Of a stretch of DNA of 64,000 bases, positions 33,872 to 42,180 are shown in pieces. The DNA lies in contig NZ_CAXUQL020000002.1 in the NCBI RefSeq assembly GCF_964253035.1, positions 248,001 to 312,000 of the forward strand, given 5' to 3'. The stretch is from Pseudorhodoferax sp032153935. GTDB lineage: Bacteria; Pseudomonadota; Gammaproteobacteria; Burkholderiales; Burkholderiaceae_C. Every line of letters starts with the position of its first letter. Position 1 is the first letter of the stretch. The notes under the pieces are model-generated. The model made no database searches. It saw only the letters and a list, made by a program, of their open reading frames with translations, and was not told the DNA's origin. The position numbers were made by a program, and so were the translations under genes.

Positions 33872-34184
33872 CGCGGAGTCTCTCTGCGCCGGCAGCGCTT
33901 GAAGCGTTGGTGAGCAAGCCCCGACTAGGCGCTCATGGCCATGAGGCTGGCCATCTCCCGCGGAACAGACAGGTGCGCCGGGCATCGAGCCGCTTGCTCG
34001 TGCATTGGTCGCGCACGGATGTGCCCCATCTCATGCTAGGGACCAGCGCTGCGCCTCTCTTTGGCGCCGTGATCTAGGACGAGGTGAGCGTTGCGACGAT
34101 CGCGACCTAACTGTCAACGCCTGCACAGCGATGAGGAGGACATACGCGATCGGCTCGGCCGGAACCATTTGACAGGCCACCGCG
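33872..34184. other. Intergenic stretch without a supported gene
   Basis: No open frame with a ribosome binding site and family resemblance is seen in these 313 bases between the copper operon and the first promoter box. Minor inverted repeats exist but none has a T-run. Confidence 0.5.
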
Positions 34185-34239
34185 GATAACCAACTTGTCA
34201 TCGATTCGAGGTCCTTTTGTCGATCTCGATTCATAAAGT
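34185..34239 (+). promoter_or_regulatory. Metal-regulon promoter 1 (dyad box + -10) for a DUF4148 gene
   Basis: The box GATAACCAACTTGTCATC is at 34185-34202 and the -10 TAAAGT at 34234-34239, 49 bases from the first base of the box. The stretch from 34222 (GATCTCGATT..TAAAGT) is nearly identical to that of promoter 2 at the same spacing. It lies 53 bp upstream of the DUF4148 start at 34292. Geometry of the box matches CusR/CzcR-type dyads (ATGACA-N4-TGTCAT). Confidence 0.7.
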
Positions 34240-34291
34240 TGACATGTCGACCCATTGGGTTGACCCCTATGTTCAACCCACAGGAGATCCC

Positions 34292-34642
34292 ATGCGATAC
34301 GTCAAGCCAGCTGCCATCATCGCCGCGTGCCTCTTGGCACCTTTCTCGTCCTTCGCGGCATCGGAGTACCACTTCGTTGGCGGCGAAATCGGGTTCACAC
34401 GCCATCCCGACCATGCACAAAGCCAGAGGTCTCGGGCCGACGTCGTCGCAGAGTTGGAGGCTGCCCGCAGGGACGGCACGCTCGCGTTGATGCAGCGCTC
34501 GCTGCCGTTGCCTGTGAAAGACCTGGGTCAAGCGAAGACCCGAGCGCAAGTTGAGGCAGAGGTGGTTGCAGCCCGCAAGGATGGCACGCTGGATCTGATG
34601 CAGCGCAGTCTGCCCATTCCCAATAGAGCAGGCGCACGTTAA
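34292..34642 (+). CDS. DUF4148 periplasmic protein (copy 1)
   Basis: A 116-residue exported protein. The signal peptide ends at SSFAAS. The mature part contains two DUF4148-type repeats, SRADVVAELEAARRDGTL and TRAQVEAEVVAARKDGTL, each followed by MQRSLP. The start has AGGAG upstream. Its promoter carries the shared metal-regulon box. DUF4148 proteins are abundant in Burkholderiales and have no established function; a role in metal stress is inferred here from regulation and neighbours. Confidence 0.85.
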   Translation: MRYVKPAAIIAACLLAPFSSFAASEYHFVGGEIGFTRHPDHAQSQRSRADVVAELEAARRDGTLALMQRSLPLPVKDLGQAKTRAQVEAEVVAARKDGTLDLMQRSLPIPNRAGAR

Positions 34643-34825
34643 CTGCTCGCGTTGCGGCAACGAGTGTCGAGGAACCACGCGATCTGACACAGGGATGCAC
34701 GTACCAGGCTTCGCACTGAAAATTCCCTGGATCTTGCGAGCCAGGGTCAAGGCCCACGATCGTGAGCGCATGGATGCGCAGTCTGCTGCACGGCGGATGC
34801 GGATACCGCGCAGCAGACGACGACA

Positions 34826-35881
34826 TTAGAACTGGTGCCGGATGCCGATTGAGTAGCCAGTCGCGCTATCGCCTGCGGAGATCGTTGGGCTGGCCAATGC
34901 AGAGGACGAGGTCGCAAATCCCCGCGCCGCGTTGTCTTGGTTGCTCACGCGTGCTGCCATGCCGTATAGGGCAGTACGCTTGGACAACCTGTGCACGTAG
35001 CCGATAGCGAGCTTGGTGGTATCAGCTTCCGTCATGTGCTTGGTCCGAAATTGCGTGAATGCGATGCGAAGTTCACCCACTGCGGCTACGGGCGCGAGCA
35101 CGCCGAGCGTGTAGGCATCGACTCGCCGGCCGGCACCTCGTTCGGTGGCCAGCAGCACCATGGGCTTGAACATGCCGAGGTCGTACGCAGCACCGAGATT
35201 GATGGCCTTGTACGTTTCCTTCTGCGTCTCGGTGCCACCCGAGATCTCACCGTAGCCCAGCGCGACATCCAATGGCCCCGCCTTGTAGCCCAGCCGACCC
35301 GTGATGGCCTTACCACGGTCGCTGTTTCCCTGGTTGGTTGGGCGTTCGCCAAACGAATATTGCAACTGTCCGTGGACCCCTCCGAAGTCAGGGCTGATGT
35401 AGGAGACGATGTTGTTCGCGCGCTTCGGATGGCTTCCCTCGGCCGTGCCTTCGGCGCCTGAGGCGTTGCCCAGCATGTTGTTCAGGCCGTTGCCGCCGAC
35501 GCCGATGTCGCCAAATGGATCGAAGGCTTCGATGTTCAGGTATGACGCCTGCTTGTCGCGGCCTAATCGCAGCTCGCCAAAAGGGCCTGACAAACTGACA
35601 GTAGAACGGCGGTCGAACCGGTAATTGGCTCCGCCGTTGTCCACACCGACGCTACCTTCCAACCAGAATCCGGCCTTCAGGCCGCCGCCGAGGTCTTCAA
35701 CTCCACGGAAGCCGAGCCGACTACTGGACAGTTCGCCGTTGGACATACCGGTGTTGCTGGATGTTGCGCTGGACAGCCGAGTCATGGAGACATCGAGGAC
35801 GCCGAACAGGGCCACGTTACTCTGTGCAACGGCGCTTGCGGCGCCGGTCATCACGGCTGCGGCGAAAAGAAGGTGTTTCAT
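34826..35881 (-). CDS. Burkholderiales-type trimeric porin (copy 1)
   Basis: A 351-residue outer-membrane porin of the OmpC/Omp32 type. The signal peptide ends at SAVAQS, and the mature protein begins with VALFGVLDVSM, then SRLGFRGVEDLGGGLKAGF (the eyelet-bearing L3 region follows), and ends in the porin C-terminal Phe (GIRHQF). It allows passive uptake of small solutes. No shared box is found upstream. An inverted repeat 34781-34818 follows the stop but lacks a T-run. It lies between two regulon members, so a link to metal influx is possible but not shown. Confidence 0.92.
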   Translation of the reverse strand: MKHLLFAAAVMTGAASAVAQSNVALFGVLDVSMTRLSSATSSNTGMSNGELSSSRLGFRGVEDLGGGLKAGFWLEGSVGVDNGGANYRFDRRSTVSLSGPFGELRLGRDKQASYLNIEAFDPFGDIGVGGNGLNNMLGNASGAEGTAEGSHPKRANNIVSYISPDFGGVHGQLQYSFGERPTNQGNSDRGKAITGRLGYKAGPLDVALGYGEISGGTETQKETYKAINLGAAYDLGMFKPMVLLATERGAGRRVDAYTLGVLAPVAAVGELRIAFTQFRTKHMTEADTTKLAIGYVHRLSKRTALYGMAARVSNQDNAARGFATSSSALASPTISAGDSATGYSIGIRHQF

Positions 35882-36142
35882 GCTGGTTCGTTCGTTGGAT
35901 CAGGTCAGGCACTCCAGCCCACCTGCACGACGAGGTGATGCTTTCCTGCCGGCCCCTCGGCTTGAGGGGGCCACGAACGATTGGACCCAGCGTCCATGAC
36001 AGAACGGGGTCGAGAACACCCAGACGCATCAGGGCATCAAGGTCCACCGAGTATCTGGCATCGACATGTCTTCTAGATGACAGAAAAGAAGGAAATCAAA
36101 AGCGTTGATAGGCCGTGGTTCTCCGGCCGACGCCGGCCCCTG

Positions 36143-36197
36143 GATAACGCTTTTGTCATCTACTTGCCAGCGCTTCAGCGATCTCGATTTCTAAAGT
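36143..36197 (+). promoter_or_regulatory. Metal-regulon promoter 2 for the zinc ribbon/P1B-4 ATPase genes
   Basis: The box GATAACGCTTTTGTCATC is at 36143-36160 and the -10 TAAAGT at 36192-36197. The left half matches the ideal GATGACA at five of seven positions; the right half is perfect. The sequence GATCTCGATT at 36180 repeats that of promoter 1 at the same distance. It lies 85 bp upstream of the zinc ribbon gene. Confidence 0.7.
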
Positions 36198-36281
36198 CAT
36201 GACCGTGGATCGTTGCATAGCAGCGACATGATCGACGTAGCCGGCAGGCGGCTGCGCAGTGTCAAAAGAAGGGTGTGCATC

Positions 36282-36545
36282 ATGGGATTTCTGGAACGGC
36301 TCCTCGGCGGTCACCGCAGTGGCGAAGGCCACCATGGCTATGACAACAAGCATGGCCGCGGCCACGCACCATCACCGCAAGCGGCAGGTATCGCCTGCCC
36401 AAGTTGCCGTGCAGCCAACGCCGCCTCGGCGCGATTCTGTCAACAGTGTGGCGCGTCCTTGGCGCCTGTCGGCTGTGCCGGATGCAGCGCACCGATGCAA
36501 CCCGGCGCCAAGTTTTGCGCCCAATGCGGGCGCTCGTCCGGCTGA
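36282..36545 (+). CDS. Double zinc-ribbon protein
   Basis: An 87-residue cytoplasmic protein. After a short N-terminus (MGFLERLLGGHRS) and a His/Gly-rich linker come two zinc ribbons: CPSC...CQQCG and CAGC...CAQCG. It sits 35 bp upstream of the P1B-4 ATPase gene and shares its promoter. It could buffer or deliver Zn or Co to the ATPase, or be a small regulatory ribbon. In-frame codons upstream of 36282 lack support. Function not established. Confidence 0.72.
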   Translation: MGFLERLLGGHRSGEGHHGYDNKHGRGHAPSPQAAGIACPSCRAANAASARFCQQCGASLAPVGCAGCSAPMQPGAKFCAQCGRSSG

Positions 36546-36580
36546 CACGCGTTCACCAATCGGATAGAAGTCGACACACC

Positions 36581-39067
36581 ATGACCGACAAAGTACGCCT
36601 CGACATTCCCGTCCTGTTGCCGGGCGTACCCGATGCAGATGCCTGCATCGAGCGGCTCGCCAGGGACTTGCAGGCACGTCCCGGCATCGAAGCCGCGCAT
36701 GTGCGTGCTGCCGAGGACGGCGGCCCTGCGCAGCTGTGCATCCACTACGATCCCGGGCAACTGCCGCTGGCGCGCATTCGCGAGCTGGCGCAGGCGGCGG
36801 GCGCGCAGATCACCCAGCGATTCGGCCACGCGCAATGGACACTCGAGGGTATCGGGCATCAGCGGCGCGCCGACACGGTTGCGGAGCGGCTGCGTCAGCT
36901 ACCGGGTGTGCTTGAGGCGTCGGCGAACGCGACAACAGTCCATGTCGAGTTCGATCGTGAGCGCAGTTCGGAACAGGCCATCCTCGAGGCGCTGTCATCA
37001 CTGGGAGCCAGGCCGGCGGCGGCCAAGGTCGCTCCGGCTGAACCCGCCCACGGAACACCTGGCCATCGGCATGGTCCGGGTGAGGCGCATGCCAAGGGCG
37101 AGCACGGCCATGACCACGAAGGCGGCCTGTTCGGGGGCAACACCGAAATGGTGTTCGCGCTGGTCTGCGGCGCGCTGCTAGGCATCGGCGTGGCTTTCGA
37201 CAAGTGGTGGGACGGCGCACCCGGCTGGCTGCCGCTGGCCTGCTTCGTAGCCGCCTACTTTTTCGGCGGGTTCTACACGCTGCGGGAGGCCATCGAGAAC
37301 CTGAAGCTTCGCCGCTTCGAGATCGACACGCTGATGTTGGTGGCCGCGGCGGGTGCCGCGGCGCTCGGCTCCTGGGCCGAGGGCGCTTTGTTGCTGTTCC
37401 TGTTCAGCTTAGGCCACGCGCTGGAACACTATGCCATGGGCCGTGCGAAACGGGCCATCGAGGCTCTGGCCGAACTGGCACCAGACACTGCCACCGTACG
37501 ACGCGACGGCCAGACGTTAGACGTGCCGGTCGAACAACTGCAGGTCGGCGATGTGGTTCTGGTGCGGCCGAATGAGCGCTTGCCGGCCGACGGCTTCGTG
37601 GTGGTCGGCACGACAAGCATCAACCAGGCTTCGGTGACCGGCGAGAGCATGCCGGTGGACAAGAAGCCGGTAGACGATGCCGCCACCGCGCGCGCCCGGC
37701 CAGAGGCCATCGATGCAACCTCCAGGACGTTCGCGGGCACATTGAACGGCGCCAGCGCAATCGAGATCGAGGTCACGCGCCGCTCGACCGACTCCACGCT
37801 GGCCCGCGTCGTCAAGATGGTCAGCGAGGCCGAGACCCGCAAGTCGCCGACACAGCGCTTCACCGACAAGTTCGAACGGATCTTCGTTCCTGCCGTGCTT
37901 GCGCTGGCCTTTGTACTGCTGTTTGCCTGGGTCGTGGTCGACGAACCGTTTCGCGACAGCTTCTACAGAGCGATGGCGGTGCTGGTGGCGGCAAGTCCCT
38001 GCGCTCTGGCCATCGCCACGCCCAGCGCTGTGTTGTCGGGTATCGCGCGCGCGGCACGTAGCGGCGTGCTGATCAAAGGCGGTGCGCCTCTGGAAGACCT
38101 GGGCTCGCTGAACGCCATGGCTTTCGACAAGACCGGCACATTGACCGAAGGTAGACCTCGCATCACCGACATCGTGCCGGCCGATGGTGTCAGCGAGCAG
38201 GAATTGCTCCGGGTGGCCGTGGCCGTCGAGTCGCTCAGTGACCACCCGCTGGCTGTTGCCATCGCGCGTGACGGCCGCGAACGCTTGGGCAATGCTGCAG
38301 TGGCGCAAGCCAGCGGCTTGGAAAATCTGATCGGCCGCGGGGTCAAGGCGGAACTAGGCGGCGAACAGGTGTGGATAGGCAAGGCCGAAATGTTCGGGAC
38401 TGACGGTGTCCCTGAGCTTGGTGCTTTCGCCAAGGAGGCGATCGTACAGCTGCGCGAGAATGGGCGAACGACCATGGTCGTGCGTCAGGGCACGCGCGAC
38501 CTGGGCGCAATCGGTCTGCTGGACACGCCACGTGCGGGCGCACGAGAGGCACTGGATGAGTTGCGCGCGATCGGCATCACCCGCATGATCATGATCTCGG
38601 GCGACCACCAGAAGGTTGCCCAGGCCGTTGCGAGCCAGGTCGGTCTGGACGAGGCCTGGGGCGACCTCATGCCCGAGGACAAAGTCGATGCGATTCGCAA
38701 GTTGCGCGAGCAAACCAAGGTGGCCATGGTCGGGGATGGCGTCAACGACGCCCCAGCGATGGCCAATGCCACGGTCGGGGTGGCCATGGGGGCAGCCGGC
38801 TCGGATGTGGCATTGGAGACGGCCGACGTCGCGTTGATGGCCGACGACTTGCGTCAGTTGCCCTTCGCAGTTGGGCTGAGCCGCCACACCCGTGCGGTGA
38901 TCCGGCAGAATGTGTTCGTGAGCCTGGGCATCGTGGCGGTGCTGGTGCCGGCCACCATCATGGGTCTGGGGATTGGTGCCGCGGTAGCGGTGCACGAGGG
39001 TTCGACGCTGTTGGTGGTGTTCAACGCGTTGCGCCTCCTGGCCTATCGCGGAGCGTCAAAGGGCTGA
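36581..39067 (+). CDS. P1B-4-type heavy-metal P-type ATPase
   Basis: An 828-residue metal-exporting P-type ATPase. The N-terminus has two ferredoxin-like HMA-type regions without the CxxC metal site, then a His-rich linker (HGTPGHRHGPGEAHAKGEHG) and a second His segment. The membrane metal motif is SPC at about 472-474 rather than CPC, and the last helices carry HEGS near H805. Together these mark subclass P1B-4 (Co, Zn or Fe export). The phosphorylation site is DKTGTLTEG (D516) and the hinge is GDGVNDAPAM. It is expressed from the shared metal-regulon promoter with the zinc ribbon gene. Confidence 0.92.
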   Translation: MTDKVRLDIPVLLPGVPDADACIERLARDLQARPGIEAAHVRAAEDGGPAQLCIHYDPGQLPLARIRELAQAAGAQITQRFGHAQWTLEGIGHQRRADTVAERLRQLPGVLEASANATTVHVEFDRERSSEQAILEALSSLGARPAAAKVAPAEPAHGTPGHRHGPGEAHAKGEHGHDHEGGLFGGNTEMVFALVCGALLGIGVAFDKWWDGAPGWLPLACFVAAYFFGGFYTLREAIENLKLRRFEIDTLMLVAAAGAAALGSWAEGALLLFLFSLGHALEHYAMGRAKRAIEALAELAPDTATVRRDGQTLDVPVEQLQVGDVVLVRPNERLPADGFVVVGTTSINQASVTGESMPVDKKPVDDAATARARPEAIDATSRTFAGTLNGASAIEIEVTRRSTDSTLARVVKMVSEAETRKSPTQRFTDKFERIFVPAVLALAFVLLFAWVVVDEPFRDSFYRAMAVLVAASPCALAIATPSAVLSGIARAARSGVLIKGGAPLEDLGSLNAMAFDKTGTLTEGRPRITDIVPADGVSEQELLRVAVAVESLSDHPLAVAIARDGRERLGNAAVAQASGLENLIGRGVKAELGGEQVWIGKAEMFGTDGVPELGAFAKEAIVQLRENGRTTMVVRQGTRDLGAIGLLDTPRAGAREALDELRAIGITRMIMISGDHQKVAQAVASQVGLDEAWGDLMPEDKVDAIRKLREQTKVAMVGDGVNDAPAMANATVGVAMGAAGSDVALETADVALMADDLRQLPFAVGLSRHTRAVIRQNVFVSLGIVAVLVPATIMGLGIGAAVAVHEGSTLLVVFNALRLLAYRGASKG

Positions 39068-39095
39068 AATTTGACGCGTCAACCGACGCGAAGCC

Positions 39096-39488
39096 CTAGG
39101 AAATCCTGGCTGCCAGCGCAGTGGCCCAGATGCCACCGCAGAGCAACAGCGTCAACAACACGGCCGCGCTGCCCAGATCCTTGGCGCGCTTGGACAGTGC
39201 GTGCCATTGCGGCCCAACACGGTCAATCGTCGACTCGACTGCGGTGTTGAGCAGTTCCACGACCAGGACGGCCACGACGCTGCCCGCCAGAACCGCCACT
39301 TCCAGCCAGCTACGGCCTAGCCAGATCGCCAGCGGCAGCATCGGCACGGCTAGCAGGGCTTCCAGACGAAACGCCTTCTCGTTCCACCCAGCGCGCAGGC
39401 CGTGTAGCGAATGCTGTAGCGCGAACCACAGCCTCACCAGTCCGCGGCGTTGCTTGTGCGGATTGCGAAAGCCGTTTGCGAGACGCAT
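39096..39488 (-). CDS. dgkA: Diacylglycerol kinase DgkA
   Basis: A 130-residue inner-membrane kinase with three hydrophobic helices and the catalytic ELLNTAVE motif followed by D (IDRVG). It recycles the diacylglycerol released when phosphoethanolamine or phosphoglycerol is taken from phospholipids. It is the last gene of the eptA-regulator-dgkA operon, 8 bp after the regulator. Recycling the by-product of EptA explains the grouping. Confidence 0.92.
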   Translation of the reverse strand: MRLANGFRNPHKQRRGLVRLWFALQHSLHGLRAGWNEKAFRLEALLAVPMLPLAIWLGRSWLEVAVLAGSVVAVLVVELLNTAVESTIDRVGPQWHALSKRAKDLGSAAVLLTLLLCGGIWATALAARIS

Positions 39489-39496
39489 GGCGCGGT

Positions 39497-40177
39497 TCAG
39501 GTTCTCAATTCCAGCACGTAGCCCATGCCGCGTACCGTGTGCAACAGCTGGTGCTCGAAGGGGTTGTCCAGCTTGCCGCGCAGGCGGAGAACCGCAACCT
39601 CGACCACGTTGGTTTCACCGTTGAAGTTCATGCCCCAGATCTGCTCGGCCAGTTCCGTTCGTGACAAGACGGCGCCCTGACGTCGCAGCAGCAGCGTCAG
39701 CAGGTTGAGCTCCTTGTTCGTAAGTTCCAGCCGCTTGCCGGCGCGCGTCACCCGTCGGCGCAGAAGATCCACCTCCAAGTCAGCCAACCGCAGGACGCTT
39801 CCTTCCATCGAGGTCGACGTCGACCGGCGCAGCAGCGCTTGGATGCGTGCCAGCAACTCGGAAAAAGCGAACGGTTTGACGAGGTAGTCATCGGCCCCAC
39901 CGCGCAGGCCTTGGACACGGTCCTCGACCTCTGCGCGCGCGGTCAGCATCAGCACCGGCATCTGGCGGTTCTGACGAAGTGCAGCAAGCACGGACAGTCC
40001 GTCCAGGCCGGGCAGCATCCAGTCCAGCACGACCAAGTCATGGTCCTGGTGCGTCGCCGCATGCAGGCCGCTCATGCCGTCATGTGCAAGCTCGACCACA
40101 TAGCCTTCATCCCGCAGTCCGACCTGAAGGGATCTGGCGAGCTTCATTTCGTCTTCGATGATCAGTATCTTTTTCAA
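39497..40177 (-). CDS. OmpR-family metal response regulator (CzcR/CusR-like), orphan
   Basis: A 226-residue response regulator with a complete receiver (acidic pair in IIEDE, phospho-acceptor in VLDWMLPG, Lys in VKPF) and a winged helix with GMNFNGETNVVEVAVLRLRG. The recognition region is nearly the same as in the regulator at 47785. There is no kinase gene next to it; it lies between eptA and dgkA. It is likely to bind the shared dyad box at its own operon promoter (41999-42016), and the kinase at 46406 could serve both regulators. Confidence 0.88.
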   Translation of the reverse strand: MKKILIIEDEMKLARSLQVGLRDEGYVVELAHDGMSGLHAATHQDHDLVVLDWMLPGLDGLSVLAALRQNRQMPVLMLTARAEVEDRVQGLRGGADDYLVKPFAFSELLARIQALLRRSTSTSMEGSVLRLADLEVDLLRRRVTRAGKRLELTNKELNLLTLLLRRQGAVLSRTELAEQIWGMNFNGETNVVEVAVLRLRGKLDNPFEHQLLHTVRGMGYVLELRT

Positions 40178-40234
40178 GAGTCTCCAGCTCGTTTGTAGAT
40201 GTGGGACGCTGGCCCCACGTAGGCACAGATGCGG

Positions 40235-41917
40235 TTACACGGGTTTTCTCGGAGCCTTGGCCAGCTGGCAGCGCGTGAACACGTCCAGGCCCGGTCGATA
40301 GGTTGCGGCACGTGTGCCGGTCAGGCCCAAAACCGAGTGGTAGAGGTTGTCGTGGGACAGCTTGTCCTTGAGCCGGGCTAAGCAACTGCTGTCGACTCCC
40401 GAGCGTTCCTGCGTGGTGGGCGGCATCCAGGCCAGGAAAGGCACCTCCGTCTGTTCCGAGGGCGCGAAGTCGTAGGGCATGCCATGCAGGAATAGCCCTT
40501 TCTCGCCCAGCGACTCGCCGTGATCGGAGACGAACAGCATGACCGGGTCCAAACGGCTGTTCTGCTGCTCCATCAACATGATGGCTTGGTTCAACACGTG
40601 GTCGGAGTAGCCAACAGCGTTGTCGTAGGCGTTGACGACATGAGCGGTCTGGCAACGGTCCAACGCGTTGTCCCTGCAGACCGGGCTAAAGCGCTCGAAG
40701 TTTGCCGGATAGCGCCGGAAGTAGGCCGGTCCGTGTTGCCCCTTCATATGCAGCACGACCACAGTGTCACGGTCAACCGCTGCCAACCGCTTCTGTAATT
40801 GGTCCAGCAACACCTCGTCATGGCAGCCATCGCTGTCGCAGCGACCCGGCGCTGTGGTCTGCGGCACATCGACGACCTGTACGCGATCGCACACGCCCTT
40901 GCAGCCGGAGTTGTTGCTCAGCCACCATACGTCAAGGCCCGCGCGCTGGAGCACGTCCAGCAGGCTCTCTCGCCGATACGCCATGCCGTCGTCGTAGCCA
41001 TCTCGTCCGACGTCAAGGAACATGCAGGGAAGCGACACGGCGGTGGCGGTGCCACACGCGCGCGTCCTGCCGAAGTTGATGAGGTCAGCACGTCCCTCCA
41101 GCAGTGGCGTGGTGGGCCTCGCGTAGCCATTGAGCGGCAGATTGGACGCGCGCATCGTTTCCCCGACAACGAGCACCAGGACCATCGGACGCGTGGGCTG
41201 CTGTGCACCAGCCAGGCGACTGGCATCCGCCGAGATGCGCTCGATCTCGCGCTGCGGCTTCAACCGCGCCTTTGCATAGCTGTGCGCAGCTGACAGGACG
41301 TTGGTCGGCACGAACTGCAGCCGCAGTTCGCGATGGTTGCGAAACAGGGAGGCATAGGCGGCCACGTGAAAGATCTGAATGGTCACACCGACCACGAGCA
41401 GCATGGCGACCGTCGCGCCCTTGTCCAGCAACGCGCCGCGCACGCCACGCGCCGTACGCGGCCACCAGCACAACAGCGCGGCAGGTAGGACCCCTAGGCC
41501 TAGGACCCACACACCCAGTGGTGCGCTCAACAACTCGCGCACCTCTGCTGGGTCAGTTTCCATGACGTTGGCCAACATCCCGCGGTCAAACGCGATCCCG
41601 TAGCGCTGCATGAAGTAGGAAACTGCCGCTGATACGACCAGCAGAATGGCCAGTACCGGCTTGGCAGCGCGACCCCAGGTCAGCAGTTCCAGGCTCAGCC
41701 AGACCCAGACCAGAGCAAAGACCGGCAACGTCAGCAACCAGGCTGCGCGCGAAGACTCCCAACCGCCGGTGGCTTGCCACAACGCCATCCAGAAGGGCTG
41801 GTTGAGCACCATCAACATCCATAGTGCCGCCGCTAGGTTCTGCACCGGCGCTCGCAGCGAGGGCAGGCCCGGCGCACCGGGTATGCGCTTTGAAATCTGT
41901 CGAGATGCTGGAGCCAT
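40235..41917 (-). CDS. eptA: Lipid A phosphoethanolamine transferase (EptA family)
   Basis: A 560-residue inner-membrane enzyme with about five N-terminal helices and a periplasmic alkaline-phosphatase-fold domain. The nucleophilic Thr lies in VVGETMRASNLPLNGYARP; zinc ligands include the SDHGESLGEKG motif. It transfers phosphoethanolamine to lipid A phosphate, lowering surface negative charge and metal and polymyxin binding. The start at 41917 has an AAAGGG site; a longer frame upstream covers the promoter box and is rejected. It leads an operon with a response regulator and dgkA. Confidence 0.92.
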   Translation of the reverse strand: MAPASRQISKRIPGAPGLPSLRAPVQNLAAALWMLMVLNQPFWMALWQATGGWESSRAAWLLTLPVFALVWVWLSLELLTWGRAAKPVLAILLVVSAAVSYFMQRYGIAFDRGMLANVMETDPAEVRELLSAPLGVWVLGLGVLPAALLCWWPRTARGVRGALLDKGATVAMLLVVGVTIQIFHVAAYASLFRNHRELRLQFVPTNVLSAAHSYAKARLKPQREIERISADASRLAGAQQPTRPMVLVLVVGETMRASNLPLNGYARPTTPLLEGRADLINFGRTRACGTATAVSLPCMFLDVGRDGYDDGMAYRRESLLDVLQRAGLDVWWLSNNSGCKGVCDRVQVVDVPQTTAPGRCDSDGCHDEVLLDQLQKRLAAVDRDTVVVLHMKGQHGPAYFRRYPANFERFSPVCRDNALDRCQTAHVVNAYDNAVGYSDHVLNQAIMLMEQQNSRLDPVMLFVSDHGESLGEKGLFLHGMPYDFAPSEQTEVPFLAWMPPTTQERSGVDSSCLARLKDKLSHDNLYHSVLGLTGTRAATYRPGLDVFTRCQLAKAPRKPV

Positions 41918-41961
41918 GGTCCCTTTGCCGCGATTCGCGCTGTGCTGCGCGACGAGGCGGA

Positions 41962-42016
41962 ATTCTGAAAAACCCACCCACCAAAGTGCCAACGCGTAGA
42001 TGACATGTTTGTCATC
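41962..42016 (-). promoter_or_regulatory. Metal-regulon promoter 3 for eptA-regulator-dgkA
   Basis: The box is GATGACAAACATGTCATC on the minus strand (42016-41999), a perfect 7-bp dyad. The -10 CAGAAT is at 41967-41962, again 49 bases from the first base of the box. The bases between read GGGTGGGTTTTTCA, similar to promoters 4 and 5. It starts 82 bp upstream of the eptA ATG. Confidence 0.78.
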
Positions 42017-42095
42017 AAAGGAAGAAGAACGTGTTATTTCTTGGTCAGTTGAATATCTCGACAAAAGCGCTTTAACTGGATATTCTCGACTGCAA

Positions 42096-42125
42096 ATAAA
42101 AAAAGCCGCAGATAACCTCTGCGGC
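42096..42125 (-). terminator. Rho-independent terminator after porin copy 2
   Basis: A hairpin with GCCGCAG (42105-42111) and CTGCGGC (42119-42125) lies 56 bases past the porin stop. Read on the minus strand it is followed by a run of T residues (A-run on the plus strand, 42098-42104). Confidence 0.88.
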
Positions 42126-42180
42126 AAAACCTTGAAGAAAAGGGGGCAAGCTGGCCAGAACAGCCAGCCTGGATAGACGA

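Noticed and set aside
34781..34818. Hairpin with 9-bp arms after porin copy 1
   Set aside because: There is no T-run on the minus strand, so a terminator call is not justified.
39060..39097. Inverted repeat between the P1B-4 ATPase and dgkA
   Set aside because: A 6-bp stem (AGGGCT/AGCCCT) and an inner TTGACGCGTCAA palindrome exist, but there is no T-run and no other support.
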